From the NCBI GenBank assembly GCA_003117195.1, contig BDSI01000058.1, forward strand, positions 392,138 through 456,137: DNA of 64,000 nt, read 5' to 3'. The translations under genes and the position numbers were made by a program. The notes under the pieces were generated by a model that saw nothing but the letters and a program-made list of their open reading frames with translations, was not told the origin of the DNA and did no database searches. Of the stretch, positions 1 to 11,100 are shown piece by piece; within the stretch, counting starts at the first letter, position 1; each line of letters opens with the position of its first letter. This stretch comes from Eudorina sp. 2006-703-Eu-15. Lineage: Eukaryota; Chlorophyta; Chlorophyceae; Chlamydomonadales; Volvocaceae.

Positions 1-3000
1 CCTGCTCGAGCGGTGCTACCTGCAGATGCGGGCGGCCAGGTGGGGCGGGGGGGCGGGGGGCCGGCCAGGTGGGGCAGGGGGTTAAATTGAATAAAGAACG
101 TAACCAGGCAGGGGGGCGGGGGCCGGGGAAACGGGCAGGGCGCCCCGCGAAGGAAAGGGGTCGAGAGGGCCCCCCCACGGGCGGGGACGGGCGGGCGGGC
201 GGGCTCGCTGGGGTATCGTATGAGAGCCGCCGCTGCGGGGCCCGGACCCGCTTCACCGGCCCATTTCCAGCACCCGCACGGCCACCTTACACCCACCCAC
301 ACCCCTCGTCGGGTCGGGCGGGTCTCTTTCGAAACACCCCTCGTCCCCCGCGGCGGCGAAGGGGAGGAGGCCCGACCTGACTGGCCCTGTTTGGCCCCTC
401 GGGTACCGTACCCCGTACACCGCACCCTCCGCCCAGCTGCTGCACCCCATGGCCGACCTCCCAGACGGGTCTCTCCCTCCTTCCCCGGGGTGTGTGTGTG
501 TTTAGAAATGCAACCCGCCCGCCCGCCCGCCCCCCGATCCCAGGTGCAAATATACTTACCATATAACCTGCAAGAAAATACTTACCATATGTAGGCGCGC
601 GAACAAAGCAACCGGTGTGTGTTAGCAAGGACCGGTGTGTGTGTGTGTGTGTGTGTGTCCCCCGCAGGACAGCGGCGGCGGCACCGCCGGGCAACGGCCT
701 CCTCCATCCGCTACAGCCGGAGCAGACCGCTGTGGCGGCTGCCAAGGCGAAGGCGGCGGCGGCGGGGGCCTTTCCGACCTACTCCCATCCCCACCACCCT
801 ACACCCATCCACCTACACCACCGGCCCCTGACGGACCCCATCCAGCGGCTCCAGGGTGGCGGAGGCGACGCGAGCTGGGCGGCGGCGCCGCCCGCGTCGC
901 GTCTGGGGGTGTGGCCGCCGCCGCCGCGCGGCGGCGGCGGTCCGCCACCGGGCAGCGCCGGCGCCTGCGGGGGAGCGCACCCCGACCGACCCCCCTCGGG
1001 CCCCGGCGGCAGGTGCACCTGCGACGGCGACGACGAAGACCTCCACCACCACCACCACCGCCGTGGCGGCGGCGGCGGCAAGGGGGATCCGGAGCTGGAG
1101 ACCTTCGGTGCCGTACTGGCGGCGGCGACGCAGTACAGCCGGCTGGAGCTGCTGGGCGAGATCCCGCGGCATGAATCCGGATCCGGATCCGGGTCCTCCG
1201 GCGGGCTGCACATCCTGTCGAGCATCGAGTTTGATCTGTCGGACGATCTGTTCGCGACGGCGGGTGTCGTACCGCGTATCCTGGTGTACGACTATCAGGT
1301 GCGTACGGCAATCCCGTCGGGGGCCTCTCCCGCACCAGGCTCTTGGATTCGCTGCACCCCCCGCTGCCTCCTTGTAGTCCAACCCTTCACTACACATAGC
1401 CATGGACTTCGCTTCTCGCGGCTCAGTTATCTTTTACACACACCCATACCCACACCCATCGGTTCCCCAATCCATACCCACACCCATACCATGTTTTAAG
1501 CTTCCCCCTGCCCTGCCCTGCCCTTCCCTCCGCTTGCCTCCCCTCCCCCTCCCCCTCCCTCCCCCTCCCCCTCCCCTCCCCCCAAAGGCGCTGCTCTCCA
1601 GCTCCCTCGGCGGGCGCCCCTCCCGCGCCCCGCCCCGCCCCCGCCCCGCCCCGTCACGGAGCTGTCCGCCCGCTCCAAGCTGAGCTGTCTGAGCTACTCG
1701 CGGCGGGTGAGGCAGCACCTGCTGGCGGCGGACTACCTGGTGGGTGCCCGGGGGACTGAAGGGCGGGGGGAAAGGCGGGGGGCGGGGAGAAAGGGGGACA
1801 GGGGATGGTACGGTATGGCACGGTATGGGTCGGTACGGCACCGCCGGGTCGGTCGGGGCCACCGTGCTGCCACCACCCCTCGGCCCTCTGTGTGTTGTGT
1901 TGAACGAGGAGGGGGGGAGGGGGACCGCCGTGTCCTGGTTGGCACGAGGGGGGTTCGGGCGGGCGGGTGGTTTTGCCCTCTCCGACCGGGTCGCGTGCAC
2001 CCCAGGACATGGCGGGGAGTGGCGGGGCGGGGCGGGTCACCAACTGTTTCGACCTCCCCCTCCCTCTCTCTGCCTCCTATCCCCTCGAAACCCCTCTCCC
2101 TCCCTCCCTCCCTCCCCCCTCACCCGCTTCCACCGCTCCACAGGGCGGTGTGGCGCTGTGGGATGTGGAGACCGGCATGCAGGTAGGGGGACGGCGGGGG
2201 AACGAAAGGGGTGACAGAGTTGAAGGTGGAAGGGGTAAGGATTGGAGGGCTTCTAGGGCGGAGGAACTCGCTGCCCGTCACCCAAGCAGCCAGCGCAGGT
2301 TGTCGTTACGTGCCATGCCAAATAGCGATACACACACACACACACGGCTCAGCTTTTCTCTTTGATAACACACGCTGTACCAACGTCCACAACCTCCCTC
2401 CCCTCTCTCCCTCCCCGCTCCCCCCTCCTCCCTCCCCCTCTCCCCCTCCCCGCTCCCCCTCCTCCCCTTCCCCAGGTCCAGGACTATGAGGCCCACGAGC
2501 GGCGCGTGTGGGGGGTGGACTTCTCGCCCTCACCCGCCAGCCACCACTGCTTCGCCAGCGGCAGTGACGACGGACTGGTCAAGGTGGGCCGCCGGGCTAG
2601 GTTGCGGCGGGGGGGGAGGGAGGACGTCGGGGCGGGGGGGGCCCCGCTTCATGGCGGGTGCCGAGGGTACCACCAGGTGGGCGGGGGGTTGGGGGCGGAG
2701 GGGTGTAGGAAAATTGGTAGACGGAAATGGGGGCCGGAGAGGGGGAACGTCCGAAGTCATTCATCCCTCGGTGCCCCTTCGCCTCCCATCCACTTCGAAT
2801 ACATTCAATTATTCATTCATTCATTCATTCATTCATTCATTCATTCATTCATTCATTCATTCATTCATTCATTCATTCATTCATTCATTCATTCATTCAT
2901 TCATTCATTCATTCATTCATTCATTCATTCATTCATTCATTCATTCATTCGTTCGTTCATTTGATTGCCGTGCTCCAAGCCATCCAAACCCTCCGCCCTC

Positions 3001-4819
3001 TCCGCCCCCCGCCTCGCCAGGTGTGGAGCACCCGGCAGGCGGGCAGCTGCCTGGCGCTGGAGCTGCGCGGCAACGTGTGCTCCGTAGAATGGCACCCAAC
3101 CCACCCGCACCTGCTGGCGGTGGGCTCGGCGCTGCACTGCGCGGCCGTGTACGACCTGAGACAGCCGGCGGCGCCGCTGCACACCCTGCTGGTGGGGGGG
3201 TGGGGGTGGGGGCGGGGCGGGGAAGGGAGCGGGCGAGGGGCCATACTCCCCGGGCAGGCTGGGGACCAGGGCGGCAGGCCGCTTCCCTCCCCGCGGGGCG
3301 GGGCGGGGCAGCGGGAGGTTGCGAGGGGTGCAGGGGCAGGGGCAGAGCCGCAAGGGCAGTGGCAGTGGCAGTGCCGCAAGGGCGACAGGCGGTAGTAGGG
3401 GCCGGGAGGGACGCCGGCGAGGGAGGGAGGCGCGGCGCCTGGGGACCAGCAGCGGCAGTGCGGCGGAGCAAGGTGGCTATTTCCTGGCGTGGTTGCGTGA
3501 TGGGCTTGCGTCGCTCTACCGCCCTTCTAAATCTGTATCCCCAAATCTGTATCCCCAAATCTGTATCCCCGAATCTGTATCCCCAAATCTGTATCCCCAA
3601 ATCTGTATCCCCGAATCTGTATCCCCGAATCTGTATCCCCAAATCTGCATCCCCAAATCTATATCCCCAAATCTGTATCCCCAAATCTGTATCTCACGCA
3701 CCGCTGCGTTCTGGTCGCCCCCGCCCGCTCCGCGCCGCTCCGCAGGGCCACCGACGCGCCGTGTCGTACGTCCGTTGGCTCTCCAACCGCCACGAGCTCG
3801 TCACCGCCTCCACCGACAGCTCCCTCAAGCTCTGGTCCCTCGGCGCGCCGCCGTCGCCGCCGCCCTTGCATGCCGTACCCCCCGACCCCGTCGACTGGCC
3901 CACCGCCGGGGCCGGCGCCGCCGCCGCCGCCGCGGCGGCGGCGGCGGCAGGCCCGCCAGGAGGGCCGGCGGCGCCGTTCCGGGGCGCGGAGTTGGTCCGG
4001 TCCTTCACCGGACATGTGAATGAGCGCAACTTCGTGGGGCTGTGCACGGAGGGCGACTTCATCGCCACGGGCAGTGAGGCCCACGAGGTGGTGGTCTACC
4101 ACCGCTCGCTGCCGCAGCCGGCGCTGAGATTCAGCTTCGCGGGCAGGTGGGTGGGTTCTGGGGTGGGTGGGTGGGTTACGCAGTGTTGGGTTGGGTTGGG
4201 TTGGGTTGGGTTGGGTTGGGTTGGGTTGGGTTGGGTTGTGGTTTGGGGTGCGGTGGCGGTGGCTGGGGTGGGCGTGCGCTGTGTGGTTGTGGAAGAGGGA
4301 GGAGGGGAGGAGGCGGAGGAGAGGCGGGGGTGCGGGTGCCTGAGGCCGCAGGCCCCGCTGGCCCCTTCCTCGCCGCAACACCCGGACCGCCCCCCTCTCC
4401 CTGGTGTCATGCAGGGCACACAGCGAAACCGCGGGTAGTCACCGAATGGGTTGCAGTAGACCGGACCGGGACCGGGGGGTCGACTGCCCCCTCCTAAATC
4501 CCTCCAACCCCTCTGGGTGCTCCACGCCACTGCCTCAGTAACGCACCCGCACCCGCACCCCCATCCTCTCCCCCATCCTCACCCTCACCCTCACCCTCAC
4601 CCCCATCCTCACCCCTTTACCCCGGGGCACAGGATGCCGGAGCCACAGACTGGACCCCAGCTGCCCCCCCATGCCGCCGCCCAGCGTCAGCACCCGCAGC
4701 ACCCGCAGCAGCCCCAGCCGCAGCACTTTGTGACGGCCCTGCAGTGGCGCCGCAACAGCCCCCACCTGCTGGCCGCCAACAGCGCCGGACACGTCTGGCT
4801 GTTGGGGCTCAGGCTGTGA
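1..4819 (+). CDS. SPA1: SPA-type (COP1/SPA family) WD40 protein, 5'-truncated by the window
   Basis: C-terminal part of a SPA protein, the partner of COP1 in the CUL4-DDB1 E3 ubiquitin ligase that controls light (including UV-B) signalling. Exons: <1-39, 668-1298, 1602-1739, 2144-2182, 2476-2583, 3021-3191, 3746-4146, 4633-4819; all phases agree and the stop is TGA at 4817. The first piece, LLERCYLQMR, resembles the end of the SPA coiled coil (plant SPAs have a similar YFSMR segment), which favours SPA over COP1. A low-complexity stretch with a His run follows, then the WD40 propeller: SIEFDLSDDLFATAG, GGVALWDVETG, AHERRVWGVDF, VYDLRQPAAPLH, GHRRAVSYVRWLSN, HVNERNFVGL, GSEAHEVVVYH and a final HFVTALQWRRNSPHLLAANS blade. 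This order matches plant COP1/SPA. The kinase-like N-terminus lies outside the window. An Ala/Gly/Pro insertion sits between blades near 3900-3990. Confidence 0.9.
491..620 (+). repeat. dispersed repeat family D, copy 1
   Basis: Segment in a SPA intron beginning GTGTTTAGAAATGCAACCCG and containing two TTACCATAT-like motifs and a GGCGCGCG stretch. A second long copy lies at 56044-56155 in the ABC-transporter intron. Short pieces of the same head (GTTTAGA..ACCCGCCC) recur near 10127, 46372, 60277 and 60643, and inverted near 310 and 55485. Confidence 0.6.
2811..2950. repeat. (ATTC)n microsatellite
   Basis: About 35 tandem copies of the tetranucleotide ATTC, ending in a few GTTC variants, within the SPA intron 2584-3020. 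Confidence 0.95.
3529..3692. repeat. 14-bp minisatellite, unit AAATCTGTATCCCC
   Basis: About 12 tandem copies of a 14-bp unit with A/G variation at one position (CCAAAT/CCGAAT), in the SPA intron 3192-3745, ending about 50 bp before the 3' splice site. Confidence 0.95.
4186..4237. repeat. (GGGTT)n telomere-like pentamer tract
   Basis: About ten tandem TTGGG units at the start of the last SPA intron (4147-4632). The unit differs from the usual Chlamydomonas telomere unit (TTTTAGGG) and is internal to a gene, so it is a microsatellite, not a chromosome end. Confidence 0.9.
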
Positions 4820-5274
4820 GGCTGGGAGGGAGGATGGAGGGGGAGAGAGGGGTAAGGGAGGGGGAAGGAGGGGGAGAGAGGGCGAGGGAGAGGGAGGGGG
4901 GAGGGATTTTGGGGATGTGTATGAGGGGACGTGTATGAGGGGATGTGACCCGCCCACCCCTTCACGATGTCGGCCCCACCACGCGTGTGGGTCAGCTGCA
5001 AGCCGCGTGCGTGCGAGCGTGTACGTGCCACAGGAGTGTGAGGATGAAGGAGCGTGTGTGTGTGTGTGTGCGTGTGTGTGTGTGTTTAGCGAGAGCCCCG
5101 CCCGCACCACCCAGTCCCAGAGAGTGTATGTGTATTTTGTGTGTGTGTGTGCGTGTGTGCTCGAGTGTTGTGAAACTTCTTCCTGCACATATCGACTCGG
5201 GCCTGACACTGGCCAGGGGCTGCTGTCCCAGCCGTAACGAAATGTACGGCAAAAGAAACGCACTCGACCAGACG

Positions 5275-5329
<55 letters not shown>

Positions 5330-8172
5330 CGTTACATATCTGCCGGGCCGACGCTGGCCGGTGTGTGTGTGTGCGTGTGTGTGCGGCGAGAAACCCTCAG
5401 GATGTGGTATATAATGCAGTCGAACTAATTTTACGTCCCCCCCCACGGGGGAGGGTCAAGAGAGGAGGCGCGAGGGAGCTGGCCGCCGCCTCCGCCGCCG
5501 CGGCCTACCGGGCCGGCCTACCGGCCTACCGGGCCGGGCCTACCGGCCGACCGTCCCGGGTCGTGTCTGTCGGCGGCGGGGCGGCACCTTACCCCCCCGG
5601 TCCCCCTTCCTCCCCCCTCCACCGGACCAATCAGGGGTTCCTGGTGAGAGGCAGGGAGCGGTCGCGGGAGTGCCGTGCCGTGCTGCACACTCCCCTCCCG
5701 AAGTTGTGGGCTTCTTGGCGGTGTCGGTGACCCGGGTGACGGGTGGCATCTGGGTCTGTGTGTTGTAAGGCAGGCAGAGCAGGGGTGTGTGACTGTGTGT
5801 GACTGTGTGTGTGACTGTGTGTGTGTATGTCCCCGGTGCAACCCCTGGGACCTGGACCGGGACCGCGAAGGGCAGGTTTCCGGTGCCCTGGGCGATTTTG
5901 ACGGACGCAGCGGCAGCAGGCAAGGCAGGCACGACAGCGGCGACAGCGAGGGTGGGGGTGGCAGCGGCAAGTGCCCACTGGGGGCTGTTCATTCGGAGGC
6001 TCCACGACCCCTGGCGAGGGGAGGCACGGGGGAAGCGTGCTGTGCTGTGCTGTGCGGGGCTCGTTTCAGCAGCGCCGCCAGGCCGCCGGCGGACGTGACG
6101 GGGTTCGACCTCGGCGGGTCGCCGCGGCTGATTTGAAGGCAATGCTGCCGTATTCTGACAATAAATGTAGATTTTCAAGGGTGAGACCAATCAGTACGGG
6201 CAAGGCGAGGTGCCGACGACTTCCCCACATATTTGCGGTATGGTGAGAGAGCACGAGAGTGTGTGGGCTGGGCGACTTTTGGAGAGAAACGAGGCAAGGG
6301 CCTGGAGGAAAGGGTCGGGGGGGGGGTCGATTGAAAACAGCCCAGGCAGTGGAGGGGGATGCGGAGGGGGGGATCCGTCATGCGATCAAGCCGACGCAAC
6401 TCCAAACCCTGCCCCCCCAACCCCAAACCCCGGGGGAGCGAGGCGGGGCGGGGCGGGACGGGGATCGCCGCGTCCGGCCTTTGCATGCCTGGCCGTGGAG
6501 GGGAAAGGATGCATGTGAGTGTGGTATGTGGTTGTGGTTGTGTGTATGTGGTTAGTAATTTTCATTTGTTTGTAGCGGAGGCGGTGGAAGCGGTGGGGTT
6601 GCCGCACCGAGGGAAGGAGGCGAGGGGGGGGGCGTGTGCCCGGAGGCGAGCTGCGCCGGGGGGCAGGGGAGGGCAGCCCATGGGCACCCGGGATGGAGGC
6701 AGTGGCGGATGGCGGGTGAGCGCCGCATTGTCGCACCGGTGGGTGAACTCCAGAGGGGGTGGCGGCGGGGTGGTGGGGGGGGGTGGCGGGGGGTGGATGT
6801 GGCAGAGGCGCGCGAGGGGAGTTTGCTGCTGCTGATGATGGTGATGCCGCCGCCAGGTGCTGCCGACGCGGCACGTGCGCTGATACATCGCGTGCGGAAC
6901 ACACCAGGGGGGGTGGTGTAGGCGGTGGGGAGCGGAGAGCGTTTCCCGTTTTTAAAGGGGGGCGGGGGTGCTTGAGGAGGAGAGGTGGTGGGGGGGCGTT
7001 TCCTTGAGCGCGAAAAGGAGGCCCAGAACGAAGCCGCTGCCAGCCAGAGGGCTGCAGGGGCCACAATAAATGATGGGTGGTGACGTTGGAGCCTGGACGA
7101 GTGGACCGATCGGAGTGTAACGTGTGCGGCAGTTGAGAGGGATCTAAGGGTCTGCTAAGGGCGCCCCGTGCGTGGTGGTCTGTCTCCCCGCCGCAGTGCA
7201 CGTGCCCCGCACTCGTTGCTGCTGCTGCTGCCGCCGCCGCCGCCAAGACTGCCCCACATCGGTCCCCGGCGCAGTCCCCGGCCCCGTCTTGCCCCTTGCC
7301 CCTTGCGGGAAGTGAGGGGGAGGGAGGGGGCCCCCCGGCCAAGTACCGCTCTCCAGCTCGCCTATGTTGACCCATGGCCCTTCATCCGCCGGCTGTCCCT
7401 CCCCCTCCCCCTCCCCCTGCCCCCTCCCCCTCCCCCTGCCCCCCTCCCCCCTCCCCCTGCCCCTCCATGAATGCAATCTCGGACGTGCGCTGCCCCGCAA
7501 CCCACACAGCCAAGGACCGGGACCGGGTCCGCCTCCGCCTTGCCGCCGCCTTGCCAGTCACCCCCCTCTGCTCCCGACCGTCCCGGAGCAGCCTTCAGCG
7601 TAAGCACGACAGACACCCACATTCATATCATAATATGCACACACCCAACTGGTTTGGGTCCGGGCGGCGGTGCAGGGGGGGGGGGCATATGCTCGCGACG
7701 CTCGGCCCGACGCACCCCCCCACCGCAGCGTGATGTTCCCTCCCTCCCTTCCCCCCTCCATCCCCCCCTCCCTCCCTCCCCCCCTCCCTCCCTCCCTCCC
7801 CTCCCTCCCTCCCCTCCTCCCCCCCTCCCTCCCCCCCTCCCTCCCCCCCTCCCTCCCCCCTCCCTCCCCCCCTCCCTCCCCCCCTCCCTCCCTCCCCGAG
7901 GGCCCCCCCTCCCTCCCAATGACCACCCCCCACCCCACCAAACCCAAACAGCTCCACCCGCGTGTGAGACCGATCCTCCGACTCATCAATCCCCACCGTC
8001 CTCCCAACCCCAACCCCCTCCCTCGCCGCACCTTCCACCACCCCGCTCCGCACAACAACCACCAGTCCCTACCCTCCCCCCCCAAAGTACTCTCTCCCCC
8101 CCGCCCCTCCAAGTACCCAGCCTGCCCCTCTCCTCCCCCACCACGCGGTCCCCCCTCCATCCCTCCCCGCCT
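4820..8172. other. convergent intergenic region SPA / TOP6A, low-complexity, no gene found
   Basis: About 3.35 kb between the SPA stop and the TOP6A stop. It holds GT/CA microsatellites (longest 5279-5326), GA-rich and C/T-rich tracts (pure CCCTCC-type DNA at 7740-7905), and a segment beginning ATCGTTACATATCTGCCGGG at 5328 that recurs at 60053. Both 3'UTRs must lie here. Reading frames of 100-330 codons occur on both strands but have no recognisable domain, no consistent splice sites and mostly simple-repeat translation; I assign no gene. Confidence 0.6.
5764..5768 (+). promoter_or_regulatory. candidate polyadenylation signal (TGTAA)
   Basis: First TGTAA found downstream of the SPA stop codon (4819). 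Volvocine algae use TGTAA instead of AATAAA. It would give a 3'UTR of about 0.95 kb, long but not unusual for these algae. The GT-rich repeats in between make the assignment weak. Confidence 0.3.
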
Positions 8173-11100
8173 TCATATCCAGTCTCCCTCCTGCAGCTTG
8201 AGCGGCAGGTAGACCTGGCTGAGGTACTGGAAGCCGAAGGAGGACAGCGCCTGAATCTCCGCCTTGACCCGGGTGGACAGCATCAGCTCCAGCTCCGTGA
8301 CCCACTCGGGGTTGGACCGGATGAAGTCCTCCTCCAGCTGGAGGGGGAGGGGGCGGGCACCCGCGGGGGTTGAGGGGCTGGGATGGGGAGCAGGGGGGGG
8401 TGTTGCAGACGGAGGGGGGAGAGCGCTCCCCCCCCGAGCCCGGGCGAGTGGACGGGTGCTGCCCCGCCCCGGCCCCCAGTTTCCCCCTGACCTCTGCCGC
8501 CCCTAGGACCCCTCCCTCCCCTCCCTCCCCTCCCCTCCCCTCCCCTCCCTCCCCTCCCCTCCCCTCCCCTCCCTCCCCTCCCCTCCCCTCCCTCCCCTCC
8601 CCTCCCCTCCCCTCCCTCCCCTCCCCTCCCCTCCCCCTCACCAGCCTCCTGCCCGTCTTTATGTCCTCCTCCGTCATGGGCAGTCGGCACTGCTGCGGGA
8701 TGGAGAAGCGGTCCAGGTCCGAGGGGCGCACCCCCAGCCACTTGATGTCGGGGGTGGTCAGGTTGGACGAGTCGTACGACATGTTCATGCTGCCCTGCGT
8801 ACGGCGTCGTGGAAGCGTGTGTGTATGTGTGTGTGTATGTGTGTGTGTATGTGTGTGGGTTATGGCCGGTGCTGGTGATGGCGACAGCGCATGTACGGAT
8901 TGGGGAAGTGGGTTGCGGGACTGCAAGCAGCGGCACGCGGGTGTGTTAGGAGGGAGTGGGGGGGGTGGGGTGGGGGGTGGGCGGGGGATCATGTGTGGCC
9001 GTGATGGGGCGGGAATCCCGTGGCAGTGGAAGCAGCAGCTGCAGCAGCAGGTGGCAATGCAGCAGCAGCAGCAGCAGCTACAGGCGCCAACAGCCGAGGG
9101 GGGCTCGCCCCCTTCTGTTGCAGGTGCTCGATACCACCCAGCCCCTGGCCCAACCAGCCCGACGTGCCTGCCTTCCCTCCCCCGGGACACTCAACCCCAC
9201 GGGGTCCCCCAGCCCCTCGGCCCTCTTCTTCTCCTCCGCTGGCCAACCTCCTCAGCACCCTCCAGGCAGCTATTGCCCCGCCCTCGCTCCCCCCTCTCCA
9301 CCCAAGGCGGCCCTCCTCTTATCGGTTCAATTCCCGTACGGTACGGCACCTTCATGTATACGGACAGGATCTTGAGGCCGTACGGATCCGAATCCACCAG
9401 CGCCAGCACCGGAATCTTCAGAGTGCTCTTGAGCCGCTTCAGGAACAGCCTGCGGGGACGCGGTGGAGGAGGCGGCGGCGGTGTGTGAGAACTTACGACT
9501 TGCCCAATGCCCCTCCCCAGCCCGCCCGCCAGCACCTCCCCCCAATTTCCTATACTTCCCCCCGCCTCCCCCCCCCACACATATACAGACACACGCACAC
9601 ACACCTTGTGGCCACGTCCGGCTGCCCCTTGGCTGTGAGGATGATGCAGGGGTACGTGTTGTAGAAGCGGTCCTCCGCCAGCCGCATGAAGGCCGCGTCC
9701 TTCTCCACCAGCAGGATGAACGCCGCGTCGGAGGTGATGTCGGACACCTGCAAAGGAGGGGAGGGGGGCGGGGGGGGGGGAGAGTGGAGAGTGGAGAGTG
9801 GAGAGGGTCCTCCCCCGGGTCCTCCCCCGGGTCCTCCCCTCCCCTCCCCTCCCCTCCCCTCCCCTCCCCCCCAGTCTAAGCTGTTTCTTCTGAACCCCCA
9901 GCCCCTCCTCGGGTGTGTCCTCCCCCGCACCGCCCCTCCCCCCCCCCGGCCCCCCTCCGCCCCCACCTTGTCGATGTTTGGCGGGATGGCCTTACCCCCC
10001 ACCCCCATCCGCTGGCAGTCGATGAAGTCGCCGTCCTCACGGAACGACAGCCGCCCCACCACCACGCCCTTCTCAGAGGCCACCACTGCCGGCCGTTGGG
10101 GAGAGGGGGGGGAGCGGGCCGGCGGGTGTGTTTAGAAATGCACCCCGCGTGTGTGTGTGGGTGTGTGGGGGGAGGAATCAACACACCACAGCACACGGCT
10201 CAGCACCGTGGGTCGGACGGGTGTCTCGTTAAACACAACACCGTGGGGGGGGATGTCCTGCTGCAGATCAGGTCGGGGGCGGCGGGGCCGCTGCGGAGGG
10301 AGGCAGGGCGGGACGTAGGCGGGTGTGCGTGTATGTGTCAGGCGATACATGGATCAGCGGGTGGTGGGTAGGGGCTTCCCCCGCCCCCACTCCCCCGGCC
10401 CTGGGGGCTCAAGGGGTGAAGGGGAAACGGGGTGGGCCGGGGGCGCTGAACGGAGGTGTGTGTGGGGGTGGGGTGGCGGGGGTAGGGGGGGTGGGGAGGG
10501 GGAGGGGGAGGGGGAGAAGTGGAACCCCGAGCCCCGAAGCGAGCCCGAGCACCTGTGGCGTGGGTGCGCGGGGAAGGGTATAGGTTTTTGGAAGACATAT
10601 TTAAACTGCGCGGCGGGTGGGGGGTGGGGGGGTGGGGGGTGGGGGGGATGGCCGGGCCCCCTCCGCGGTGCTCACCGTGGAGACTGGAGCGGGTGCAGCC
10701 CAGCATGCAGGCCAGGTCATCCAGCACCGCATCGGATTGGGCCTGGTCCTGGAGGGGGGAGTGTGGGGAGGGGGTTGGGGGTTGGGTTGGGTTGTGGGGG
10801 GTGGGGGGGAAGGACGGGGCAGGAGGGGGAGAAGGGGGGAGGGGCCCAGCCCCAACCCTCGCTCCGGCGGCAGTCAGATCGGGTTTTGTTGAGTTGATCT
10901 ACCCGTTTGCCTGCCTACCTCCCCCCCCATCTCTATCTTTCCGTTGCTATGCAGGTACCGCGCCACGTAAGTTACTGAGTTATGCTGGGTGTGCCCGGGT
11001 TCGTTCTTCGGGTCTATTTCTTTTTTTAATTTAACCCCCCCATCTAGTCCCGGACTTTTGCTCTGGCAGCAGCGCAGCTTCAATACGCCTTCCAAGTTCC

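Noticed and set aside
2486..4438. A 650-codon plus-strand frame with a Phe-Ile-His-Ser repeat
   Set aside because: It reads through the (ATTC)n microsatellite and a minisatellite; it overlaps SPA exons mostly in the wrong frame.
1..4819. Calling the first gene COP1 instead of SPA
   Set aside because: The segment before the WD40 domain (LLERCYLQMR) fits the SPA coiled coil, and the blade 1 wording fits SPA at least as well; the decisive RING or kinase-like N-terminus is outside the window.
6386..7375. A 329-codon minus-strand frame in the SPA/TOP6A interval
   Set aside because: Pro/Ala/His-rich translation of simple sequence, no domain, no splice context and no conserved motif.
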